Source: DATHBR01 sp036389955
GTDB lineage: Bacteria > Myxococcota > Myxococcia > Myxococcales > Myxococcaceae
Direction of reading: 5' to 3'
DNA length: 9,667 nt
Assembly (NCBI GenBank): GCA_036389955.1
Contig: DASVVJ010001224.1
Location: 1 to 9,667, forward strand
Both the position numbers and the translations under genes were made by a program. Of this stretch, positions 1-6,463 are shown piece by piece. Each line of letters starts with the position of its first letter. Position 1 is the stretch's first letter. Below the pieces are notes generated by a model. It ran no database searches, was not told where the DNA came from, and was given only the letters and a program-made list of their open reading frames with translations.

Positions 1-410
1 AGCTCAAGCCGGGCTCGCATGAGATTGTCGTCAGCCGCGATGGCTTTGAGCCCGAGGTCAACAAGCTCGCCATCCGCGCGGGCCGGGACTACACCGTCAA
101 CGCCCACCTGAAGCCCAAAGCCGTCGCGGATCGCCCGGTGCGCCCGCAGCCGGAGCCGTCCATCGTTCCCAATCCGCCCTCCACGACCGAGCCCCAGGTG
201 CCGCCGCTCACCGAGCCGGAGCCGACGGTGGTGGCCGAGAACCGGCCATGGTTCAAGCGCTGGTACGTCTGGGCCGGCGTGGGCGCGGCGGTGGCAGCCG
301 CCGCCGCGGGCACGGTGCTGGCCACGCAGAGCTCCACCAAGCCGCTGTCCGCGGATGATGTCTGCGGTGGGCCCTGCGACGGGACGCTCAACGGCGTCGT
401 CCGGTTCTAG
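1..410 (+). CDS. PEGA-domain membrane protein, C-terminal part (5' end outside window)
   Basis: The reading frame is open from base 3 to the TAG at 408-410, so only the last 135 residues are visible. They begin with the end of a PEGA-type beta domain: an 'LKPGSHEIVVSRDGFEP' stretch and a following 'IRAGRDYTVNAHLKP', the usual PG-H-x-h-x-V-x-x-x-G-F-x-P pattern. A proline/glutamate-rich linker follows (about residues 40-75 of the visible part). Next comes one hydrophobic Ala/Val/Gly-rich helix introduced by 'RPWFKRWYVWAG', likely a transmembrane segment, and then a short tail with two cysteines. PEGA domains are surface or periplasmic beta modules that in myxobacteria often follow kinase or TPR domains; which one applies here cannot be seen. 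The stop lies 2 bp from the stop of the convergent lipoprotein gene, with no room for a dedicated terminator. Function is unknown; the PEGA call is by pattern only. Confidence 0.75.
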   Translation, partial: LKPGSHEIVVSRDGFEPEVNKLAIRAGRDYTVNAHLKPKAVADRPVRPQPEPSIVPNPPSTTEPQVPPLTEPEPTVVAENRPWFKRWYVWAGVGAAVAAAAAGTVLATQSSTKPLSADDVCGGPCDGTLNGVVRF

Positions 411-412
411 GG

Positions 413-1003
413 CTACTGGCCGCGCAGATCATCCTCGGCGCTGCCACCGCGGGACTCGAGCAACAGGTACACGTTGCTCACCCGGCCCACGCCTGAGTAG
501 TCCAGCACCGTGGCGCGCACCTTGAAGGGCGCGCTCTCGGGCAGCAGGTGGGTGACCTCCACCTCGCCCGGCTCGAAGGTGAAGGACATGCGGCCCACGC
601 TGTCCACCTGCTCCTTGCCGATCATCACCAGGTCCGTGAAGCCCACCGCGCCGCGGTTGAGCACCTTGCCGCGCTCGTCGAGCACCTCGAGCAGCACGAC
701 GTTGTCCACCGAGAAGCCCTCCTTGCCCGCCGCGTCGCCGTAGAGCCGCGCGCGCGCGCCCTCCAGCCGCAATAGCGGCGTCTCTCCGGTGGCCACCACG
801 CGCGGGGTGCGCTCGAAGTCCCGGGTGTCGATCTCCACGTCCTCGCGCCGCTCTTGGATCTGCGAGGTCTCCCGTTCGGCCGTCTCCGCCAGTAGCTGCA
901 CGGGCCGCGGGGGGCCGCTCCGGGTAGGTGTAGCGGGCACTTGTTTCACGCACGCCAGAAATGAGGCAGCCACAGCGGCCAGGACGAGTGTTCGTGGGGT
1001 CAT
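413..1003 (-). CDS. Small predicted lipoprotein of unknown function
   Basis: A 196-residue protein. The N-terminus has a short positively charged start (Arg4), a hydrophobic core (residues 5-17) and a cysteine at 18 in the context S-F-L-A-C. This reads as a lipoprotein signal, although the -3 position is Phe rather than the usual Leu. After the cysteine comes a Pro/Thr-rich spacer, then a charged stretch rich in Glu/Arg (about 38-65). The rest is predicted beta-rich sequence with V-L-L-E-V-L-D and F-T-F-E-P-G-E elements, reminiscent of an Ig-like or beta-sandwich fold. I do not recognise the family. The ATG at 1001-1003 has only a weak AGG-type ribosome site. It is transcribed away from the M1 peptidase across a 54-bp gap and probably shares a divergent promoter region with it. 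High G+C third positions support coding on this strand over the overlapping frames. Confidence 0.8.
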   Translation of the reverse strand: MTPRTLVLAAVAASFLACVKQVPATPTRSGPPRPVQLLAETAERETSQIQERREDVEIDTRDFERTPRVVATGETPLLRLEGARARLYGDAAGKEGFSVDNVVLLEVLDERGKVLNRGAVGFTDLVMIGKEQVDSVGRMSFTFEPGEVEVTHLLPESAPFKVRATVLDYSGVGRVSNVYLLLESRGGSAEDDLRGQ

Positions 1004-1057
1004 TACCTACAGGCTTGTAGCGAGCGATTTGCAGAGGGGTCAACTAGCATTCCCCCT
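1004..1057. promoter_or_regulatory. Divergent intergenic region with small inverted repeat
   Basis: The 54 bp between the divergent lipoprotein and M1 peptidase genes must contain both translation starts and probably both promoters. It holds a perfect 5-bp inverted repeat, CTACA (1007-1011), GGCT, TGTAG (1016-1020), directly upstream of the minus-strand start. A purine run, GAGGGG (1034-1039), lies 18 nt before the plus-strand ATG, which is far for a ribosome site. No convincing -10/-35 pair is visible. An operator role is inference only; arms this short can occur by chance. Confidence 0.3.
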
Positions 1058-2848
1058 ATGGCGCTCACTGCTCGCTGGTGGATCCCCGTGCTGCTCTCCG
1101 TGCTGGCCCTGGTGCCGGCCCCGGCCCTGGCCGGAGGCTCGCCCGAGGTGCAGCTGTGCCTGCAGCACCTCAAGCCCGCGGAGAAGGAGCGGGCGGTGAA
1201 GGTGCTCGGCACGCTGGAGGACCTGCCGCTGTACCGCGTGCAGCTGGAGGTGGACCCGGCCAAGCGGGAGGTGAAGGGGAAGGTGCAGGTGGAGGTGCGC
1301 GCCAAGGCCCGCAAGATTTCCGAGGTGTACCTGCGGATGACGCCCAATGCGGCCACGGGCCGGGCGGTGACGCTGTCCGAGCCGAAGGTGGACGGCAAGC
1401 CGGTGGAAATGGATCGGCCGGAGCCCACGCTGATCCGGCTGCCGGTGGATCCTCCGCTGGAGCCGGGGGCGATGGCGACGGTGGAGGTGGCGCTGCAGGC
1501 CAAGGTGCCGGCGGCGAAGAAGAACGTGGGCTCGCTGCTGGGAGCGCTGGGCAGCTCGGGTCCGCCGGGAGACTACGGTGCCTTCTCGGCGACTCCGGAG
1601 TTCGTGAGCCTGGTGGGCATCGTGCCGTTCATGCCGCCGATGAACTCGGACGGGACACCGTGGGCGGGACCGTCGGGGATTGGAGACCTGGCGCTGTACG
1701 AGCCCTCGCACGTGCTGGCCACGGTGTCGGTGCCGTCGGGGTGGGACGTGCATGCCACGGGGATGGCGATGGGCGAGGTGCCGGAGAAGTCGGGCCTGCG
1801 GCGCTACAGCTACGCGGCGGCGCTGGTGCGGGACTTCCCGGTGTTCGTCTCGAAGGGCTACGAGGTGGCCACGAAGACGGTGGACGGGGTGACGGTGGAG
1901 AGCTTCTACGCCAAGCGCAACGCGGCGGTGGGCAAGCGGGTGCTGCAGTACACGGCGTCGGCGCTGGAGGTGTTCGAGAAGAAGCTGGGGGCGCTGCCGT
2001 ACAAGACGTTCCGGGTGGTGGAGGCGCCGCTGTCGGACGGTGCGGGCGGTATGGAGTTCCAGGGGCTGATCACGATTGGCACCTCGCTGTACCGGGGAGT
2101 GACGGATCCGAACAGCATCTTCGAGGGCGTGCCGGGCATGGAGATGCTGCAGGGGATGATGCAGCAGATGGGGGCGGCGCAGGGTGGGGGGCTGGCGGGG
2201 GACGCGAGCCCGTTCGGGAACATCGGGAAGACGCTGGAGCGCACGCTGGAGTTCACGGTGGCGCACGAGGTGGGGCACCAGTACTTCGCGGGGTTGGTGG
2301 GCACGGATCCGATCAAGGACCCGGTGGCGGACGAGGCGCTGACGCAGTACGCCTCGGTGCTGTACTTCGAGTGGGCGCACGGGAAGGCGGCGGGAGATGC
2401 GCTGCGGCAGGAGACGCTGGTGTCCTCGTACCACCTGTACCGGATGTCGGGAGGCGAGGACGGGCCGGCGCACCGGCCGACGGAGACGTTCTCCAACTCG
2501 ATGGAGTACGGGGCGATCGTCTACGGCAAGGCGCCGCTGATGTTCCACGCGGCGCGCAAGCTGGTGGGAGACGAGACGTTCAACCGGGCGCTGCGCTCGT
2601 ACGTGGACACGTACCGCTACAAGTGGGCGTGCGCGGACTGCTTCCGGAAGGAACTGGCGAAGGCGAGCCCCTCGAGCGCGGGCGCGCTGGAGCGCATCCA
2701 GAAGCGCTGGTGGGAAGAGGCGAAGGGGGACGAGGACCTGGGCGCACCGACGCTGGAGTCCCTCATGGGAGGCATGGGGGACATGAAGCTGGACGCGGAG
2801 ACGCAGAAGCTGCTCGAGGAGATGCTGGGGCCCATGATGCAGCAGTAG
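1058..2848 (+). CDS. Secreted M1-family zinc metallopeptidase
   Basis: A 596-residue predicted zinc peptidase of family M1 (gluzincin). It has a Sec signal peptide (residues 1-25, A-L-A before Gly26). An N-terminal beta region (about 35-290) matches the M1 saddle domain. The catalytic part has a GGMEF sequence (330-334), standing for the family's GAMEN exopeptidase motif. It also has the zinc site H403-E-V-G-H407, with E426 exactly 18 residues after the second His, giving HEXXH-X18-E. Tyr489 in I-V-Y-G-K-A-P fits the transition-state tyrosine. M1 enzymes remove N-terminal residues; GGMEF in place of GAMEN makes strict aminopeptidase activity uncertain. Oddities are a Met/Gln/Gly-rich insert between GGMEF and HEVGH (about 355-390) and a Met-rich C-terminus (571-596). 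The in-frame sequence upstream of this ATG contains no other start. The protein is shorter than typical M1 enzymes of 800-900 residues and lacks a large C-terminal helical domain. Likely periplasmic or secreted. Confidence 0.9.
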   Translation: MALTARWWIPVLLSVLALVPAPALAGGSPEVQLCLQHLKPAEKERAVKVLGTLEDLPLYRVQLEVDPAKREVKGKVQVEVRAKARKISEVYLRMTPNAATGRAVTLSEPKVDGKPVEMDRPEPTLIRLPVDPPLEPGAMATVEVALQAKVPAAKKNVGSLLGALGSSGPPGDYGAFSATPEFVSLVGIVPFMPPMNSDGTPWAGPSGIGDLALYEPSHVLATVSVPSGWDVHATGMAMGEVPEKSGLRRYSYAAALVRDFPVFVSKGYEVATKTVDGVTVESFYAKRNAAVGKRVLQYTASALEVFEKKLGALPYKTFRVVEAPLSDGAGGMEFQGLITIGTSLYRGVTDPNSIFEGVPGMEMLQGMMQQMGAAQGGGLAGDASPFGNIGKTLERTLEFTVAHEVGHQYFAGLVGTDPIKDPVADEALTQYASVLYFEWAHGKAAGDALRQETLVSSYHLYRMSGGEDGPAHRPTETFSNSMEYGAIVYGKAPLMFHAARKLVGDETFNRALRSYVDTYRYKWACADCFRKELAKASPSSAGALERIQKRWWEEAKGDEDLGAPTLESLMGGMGDMKLDAETQKLLEEMLGPMMQQ

Positions 2849-2866
2849 GCCGAGCGGTTCGACGCG

Positions 2867-4297
2867 ATGGCCCGTGCCCAGGTTCTGCCATCGTGGTTGT
2901 TGGTTGCTGCCCTGTTGACGACGAACTGCACGGCTCCAGCCTCCGGCCGGAGGAGGGACCTGCGCTACGCGCCGTATGCGGCCAGTGGGAGCGCGTCCAC
3001 CAGCGGCACAAGCGAGGAGCCTCCGAACTCCTCACCGCTGTTCTCCGATGACGAGGCGGAGTTGGCCCGGCGGGCAGTGCTCGCTGCCGTGGACGGCTTG
3101 AAGAGGTCCACGGGTACCACCGCCAGCGCCCTCTCCAAGCTGGCCGCCCGCCCACCGGGCCAGGGTAACCGGGGCCTGACCGACGGCGTCTTCACCCGCT
3201 ACCTCGACTACGGCTCCCGCCAACTCCCATGGCTTGATGGCTCGCTCCGGGGCTCCACCACGCTGGCGAATACGGCCTCGCAAGTAGATGACCCGGACAT
3301 GCAGATGGCCCTCCTGCGGATGACGGGCCCCCGGCTCGAGGCTGCCATGTTCGGCGCCATGCTGCTGGCCGCCTGGCTCGATTACCTGCACCTGGCTGAC
3401 ACGGTGCTTCGGCAGTGCCCTGCTTATGGTGTCGAGACGTTGTTTCTGGACATGCAGCGAGTGCAGCGATTGATCGAGCCCACCCTGGCGGCGCTCTCCT
3501 CTGGGGATCCAGCACGGGTGGAGGCCGCGGCCCTCGCGATGCCCGGGTTGATGGGGCAGCTCACCCGTGAGTTCAGCGCCATCCGTGATGGAGCGCGCTC
3601 GGCCATGGAACGTGCCGGAAAGATCATGGCGGCGGCGCAGTTCGTGGAGATGCTTGTCATGGTCTCCACGCTGAGGCTGTCATTGCCCCGGCCACCGCCC
3701 GCGGCTCCCGCTACGTTGGGCGTGGGCCTGGTGATGGGCTCGGGAGGGGTGATGGCGGGCTCGCGGCTCGTCGTCTCCGCCGAGTGGGCAGAGATGGTTC
3801 GCCGACTCGTGCAGGCGGGCGTCCTCTCCGTTCCCGTTGTCAGCTCGGCCGTCCGCATTCACGCGGGCCAGGTGCTGATGGCACAGGGGGACTTGCCCAA
3901 GGGTGTGCGAGAGGCACTGGGCGACGGGCCCGAGGTTCGCGCCATGCGTGAGACGGGCAAAGCGGGAGCGGGCATGTCCGAGGCGCCCAGGCACCACGTG
4001 ATGCCGGACGAGCACCGCGTCTGGTTCGAGAAGCGCGGCTTCACAGGCGACATGGACATCGACGAGTTCTGCGTCAGGCTGGAGCAAGCACACCACCAGG
4101 CCGTCCATGGCGGGGGCGACTGGCGCCTGGGACGCATGTGGCCCGGCGAGTGGAACAGGATGATCATGGAGACGCTGCTCAAGGCCGAGGCCAAGACACG
4201 TCGAAGATTGACCCACAACGAGATCCTGGACATCGTCGCTGAGCGCATGAAGTTCTACGACATCCCAATGAACTTCACTCCCGGAACGAGGCGATGA
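2867..4297 (+). CDS. DUF2380/TIGR02269-type lipoprotein, candidate SitA-like polymorphic toxin
   Basis: A 476-residue protein. Residues 1-20 form a signal peptide ending T-T-N-C21, a lipobox with an unusual Asn at -1. A Ser/Gly/Pro linker follows, then a mainly helical body with hydrophobic stretches at about 159-180, 254-268 and 283-331. The C-terminal domain (about 370-470) has R375-H-H-V-M-P, H383, then A408-H-H-Q-A-V-H414 followed by GGGDW and, further on, W429-N430. This His-His / His / Asn layout resembles HNH or AHH-class nuclease toxins. From memory the whole protein matches the myxobacterial DUF2380 (TIGR02269) lipoprotein family. Related SitA lipoproteins of Myxococcus xanthus are toxins passed between cells by TraA/TraB outer-membrane exchange and neutralised by a SitI immunity protein. 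The gene starts 18 bp after the M1 peptidase and overlaps the next gene by ATGA, so the two downstream products are probably coupled. Nuclease activity and SitA membership are inference. No SitB-like gene lies directly upstream. Confidence 0.8.
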   Translation: MARAQVLPSWLLVAALLTTNCTAPASGRRRDLRYAPYAASGSASTSGTSEEPPNSSPLFSDDEAELARRAVLAAVDGLKRSTGTTASALSKLAARPPGQGNRGLTDGVFTRYLDYGSRQLPWLDGSLRGSTTLANTASQVDDPDMQMALLRMTGPRLEAAMFGAMLLAAWLDYLHLADTVLRQCPAYGVETLFLDMQRVQRLIEPTLAALSSGDPARVEAAALAMPGLMGQLTREFSAIRDGARSAMERAGKIMAAAQFVEMLVMVSTLRLSLPRPPPAAPATLGVGLVMGSGGVMAGSRLVVSAEWAEMVRRLVQAGVLSVPVVSSAVRIHAGQVLMAQGDLPKGVREALGDGPEVRAMRETGKAGAGMSEAPRHHVMPDEHRVWFEKRGFTGDMDIDEFCVRLEQAHHQAVHGGGDWRLGRMWPGEWNRMIMETLLKAEAKTRRRLTHNEILDIVAERMKFYDIPMNFTPGTRR

Positions 4298-4764
4298 CCG
4301 ACGGACGCTCTTGGCAGGGCAATTGGAAGGTACGCCTCTATGAACGAGTCCGCGAGCGTGGTTACGACTCGTTGACCGCCTTTGCCGAGGCACGCCCTAC
4401 CGCCTCGCTGGTTGAACTGGCGGAGGAGCTTGGCAAGGACGACATTGCTGGGGTGCAGGTGTTGGGTGGGTTGCACGCTGAGGCACAGCGGCGCAATCAG
4501 GTCACACGTTTCGTGCGCGACGTGCTCGCGCGCAAATTGTGGGAGTGCCTGCCCAACGGCTGGCCCGCCGTGCTGGACGACGCATCCCGTTTCCAGGTCG
4601 CCAAGGCGCTTGGCTGCTGGTTCGCCGACGCTCCAGAAACGCACAAGGAGCGTGTCGATCGGGCCGGCGACGCGCTTCTGGAGACACCGCCGCCGCCCGG
4701 CTGGCGCCCGCTCGGCCCTGACGACGAGCTGCTCCGCACGCTCCTGCCCGACGAGGAAGTCTGA
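4294..4764 (+). CDS. Small soluble protein, candidate immunity partner of the upstream lipoprotein toxin
   Basis: A 156-residue protein with no signal peptide or membrane helix, so it is probably cytoplasmic. Its ATG overlaps the stop of the DUF2380 lipoprotein (ATGA, 4294-4297), and a purine-rich GAGG sits just upstream inside the lipoprotein gene. This implies translational coupling and equal expression. It looks mostly alpha-helical: W-K-V-R-L-Y-E-R-V-R-E-R-G (11-23), then helices to about residue 120. The tail is proline- and acid-rich, P-P-P-P-G-W-R-P-L-G-P-D-D-E-L-L. I recall proteins like this routinely following DUF2380 lipoproteins in myxobacteria, sometimes auto-labelled 'Nudix hydrolase'. 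Residues 39-47 (LVELAEELG) resemble the end of a Nudix box, but the preceding conserved Gly and Glu spacing is missing, so I do not accept that function. Position, size and solubility fit a SitI-type immunity protein; this remains inference. The first-to-stop frame is unambiguous. Confidence 0.75.
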   Translation: MTDGRSWQGNWKVRLYERVRERGYDSLTAFAEARPTASLVELAEELGKDDIAGVQVLGGLHAEAQRRNQVTRFVRDVLARKLWECLPNGWPAVLDDASRFQVAKALGCWFADAPETHKERVDRAGDALLETPPPPGWRPLGPDDELLRTLLPDEEV

Positions 4765-4807
4765 TCGCCCTTCAGCAGCTACGTCGCCGAGTTCCGTACC
4801 CTGCCCG

Positions 4808-6397
4808 CTAGTCGAACAGGGCCTTCACGAACTCGCGGGGCTCGAAGCGGCGCAGGTCGGCGATCTTCTCGCCGACGCCCACCCACACCACCGGAATCTT
4901 GAGCTCGTCGCAGATGCCGATGATGACGCCGCCCTTGGCGGTGCCGTCCAGCTTGGTCAGCGCGATGGCGTTGACGCCCACCGCCTCCTGGAACTGCTTG
5001 GCCTGCTGAATGGCGTTCTGTCCGTTGGTGGAGTCCAGCACCAGCAGCACCTCGTGAGGCGCGCCCTCCAGCGCCTTGCCCATCACTCGCTGCACCTTCT
5101 TGAGCTCCTCCATCAGCGGCGCCTTCGTGTGCAGCCGTCCCGCCGTGTCCGCGATGACGACGTCCGCGCCCACCTCCCGCGCCTTCTTCACCGCCTCGAA
5201 GATCACCGCGCCCGGATCCGAGCCGTCCGCGCCCTTGACGAGCTCCGCCTTGGCGCGCTCGGCCCACACGTCCAGCTGCTCCGTGGCGGCGGCGCGGAAC
5301 GTGTCGCCCGCGGCCAGCACCACCTTTTTGCCCTGGCCGGTGAGCTGCGCCGCCAGCTTGCCGATCGTCGTCGTCTTACCCGCGCCGTTGACGCCCACCA
5401 CCATCACCACGTGCGGCGGCCCGCCTCCCTCCAGCGAGCGCGGCACCGGCAGATCCACGATGCGCGCCACCTCCTCGCGGATGAGGCCCTTGATGCGCTC
5501 GGGGTTGCTCAGCTCGTTGCGCTTGAGCTTCTCGCGCGCCAGCTCCACCAGGTTGGAGGCCGTGCGCACCCCGATGTCCGCCGTGAAGAGGATCTCCTCC
5601 AGCTCCGCCAGCACGGACTCGTCCACCTGGCGGCTCTGCTGCCCGAACAGCCCGTTGAGCCGGGCCATGAAGCCCTGGCTCTTCGTCTTGTCCAGGCCCT
5701 GGGCCAGCGTCTTACCGGCCTCCGCCTGCATCTTGGCCCGCTCGGCCGCCTCCACCGCCCGCTGAGCCTCCGCGGCCGCCTCGGCCTCGCGCGCCTTCTG
5801 CTCTCCCAGCAGCCGCTCGGCCTCCTCGCGCTCGCGCTTCCTTCGCTCCTTGGCCTCCTCGTCCGCCGCCTTCTTCGCGCGGTACTCGGCGCGCTTCTCC
5901 TCCTCCTCCTTCTCCTTGAGCGCCTGGGCCTCGGCCTCCAGGCGCACACGGTCGGCCTCATTGGTAGCCGCGCGGGCGGCCCGGGCGGCCTCCTCGCGCT
6001 TGCGGGCCAGCTCCTCGGCGCGGGCATGGGCTGCCTCGGCCTCGCGAACCCGGGCCAGCTCCGCCTCGGTCTTGGGCAGCTCCACCCGAAGCATCGGCGT
6101 CTCGGCCGGCAGGGTGGGCTTCTCGCCCTCGGTGGGCACCGTGGGCCGGGCAGGGCGCTCGGGGACGCCGGGCTTCTTGCGGAACAGCTTGCGCAGCGCC
6201 AGCACCATCAGCGTCGCGAGCCCCAGCAGCAGCCCATAGCCCACCACGTCGGACATGGGGCTGGCCTCGGGGGCGGGCGTGGGCGTTCCGGTGCCTGGGT
6301 CGCCGGGGACGCCGGGGGCCGTCTCCGGCGGAGCGGGCACCGGGGCAGGGGCGGGCACCTGAGCGGCGAGGACGTCCAGGAGGTTCGGCGTGTTCAT
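4808..6397 (-). CDS. ftsY: Signal recognition particle receptor FtsY
   Basis: FtsY is the SRP-type GTPase at the inner membrane that receives Ffh-ribosome-nascent-chain complexes and hands them to SecYEG. The 529-residue product has a Pro/Ala-rich N-terminus (15-47) and a clear transmembrane helix at about 52-68 followed by R-K-L-F-R-K-K. A very long Glu/Arg/Lys/Ala coiled-coil A region spans about 107-232. The helical N domain covers about 235-320 and the GTPase domain about 325-529. Visible motifs are the P-loop GVNGAGKTT (335-343), DTFRAAA (365-371), DTAGR (417-421), TKLDG (481-485) and GVGE (507-510); all GTP-binding elements are intact. I chose the ATG at 6395-6397. An in-frame ATG four codons upstream (6407-6409) is equally possible, because neither has a good ribosome site. 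A much longer open frame reaches further upstream, but it runs antisense through the neighbouring lipoprotein gene. It converges on the candidate immunity gene with a 43-bp gap in which I see no clear hairpin. Confidence 0.97.
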   Translation of the reverse strand: MNTPNLLDVLAAQVPAPAPVPAPPETAPGVPGDPGTGTPTPAPEASPMSDVVGYGLLLGLATLMVLALRKLFRKKPGVPERPARPTVPTEGEKPTLPAETPMLRVELPKTEAELARVREAEAAHARAEELARKREEAARAARAATNEADRVRLEAEAQALKEKEEEEKRAEYRAKKAADEEAKERRKREREEAERLLGEQKAREAEAAAEAQRAVEAAERAKMQAEAGKTLAQGLDKTKSQGFMARLNGLFGQQSRQVDESVLAELEEILFTADIGVRTASNLVELAREKLKRNELSNPERIKGLIREEVARIVDLPVPRSLEGGGPPHVVMVVGVNGAGKTTTIGKLAAQLTGQGKKVVLAAGDTFRAAATEQLDVWAERAKAELVKGADGSDPGAVIFEAVKKAREVGADVVIADTAGRLHTKAPLMEELKKVQRVMGKALEGAPHEVLLVLDSTNGQNAIQQAKQFQEAVGVNAIALTKLDGTAKGGVIIGICDELKIPVVWVGVGEKIADLRRFEPREFVKALFD

Positions 6398-6463
6398 GGC
6401 TTGCCGCATACAACAAGTCGCTGGTGGATGCAGCGCCCGCAGACCGGTAAAAACCGCTTCACC
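6398..6463. promoter_or_regulatory. Divergent ftsY / lipoprotein intergenic region
   Basis: The 66 bp between the ftsY start and the divergent lipoprotein start should contain both promoters, unless transcription starts inside the genes. There is a small inverted repeat, CGGT (6445-6448), AAAA, ACCG (6453-6456), eight bases before the lipoprotein ATG, where a ribosome site would normally be. No purine-rich Shine-Dalgarno sequence is visible for either gene. I could not identify a convincing sigma-70 or sigma-54 element. Confidence 0.3.

Noticed and set aside
2138..2175. SRP-like methionine-rich M domain in the M1 peptidase, suggested by its Met-rich segments and the nearby ftsY
   Set aside because: The protein is secreted by its signal peptide and the Met-rich runs are short; nothing else resembles Ffh.
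1040..2548. A 502-codon minus-strand open frame antisense to the M1 peptidase
   Set aside because: Its Arg/His/Leu-rich composition is typical of an antisense shadow; no motif or start signal supports it.
1078..3051. A 657-codon open frame on the plus strand overlapping the M1 peptidase
   Set aside because: It is a Gly/Ala/Arg-rich shadow frame produced by high G+C third positions; the M1 frame has signal peptide and active-site motifs.
4294..4764. Nudix hydrolase identity for the small gene
   Set aside because: Only the L-V-E-L-A-E-E-L-G end resembles a Nudix box; the required upstream Gly and Glu spacing and the Arg are absent.
4765..4807. Terminator between the candidate immunity gene and ftsY
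   Set aside because: I could find no inverted repeat with adequate arms in the 43-bp gap.
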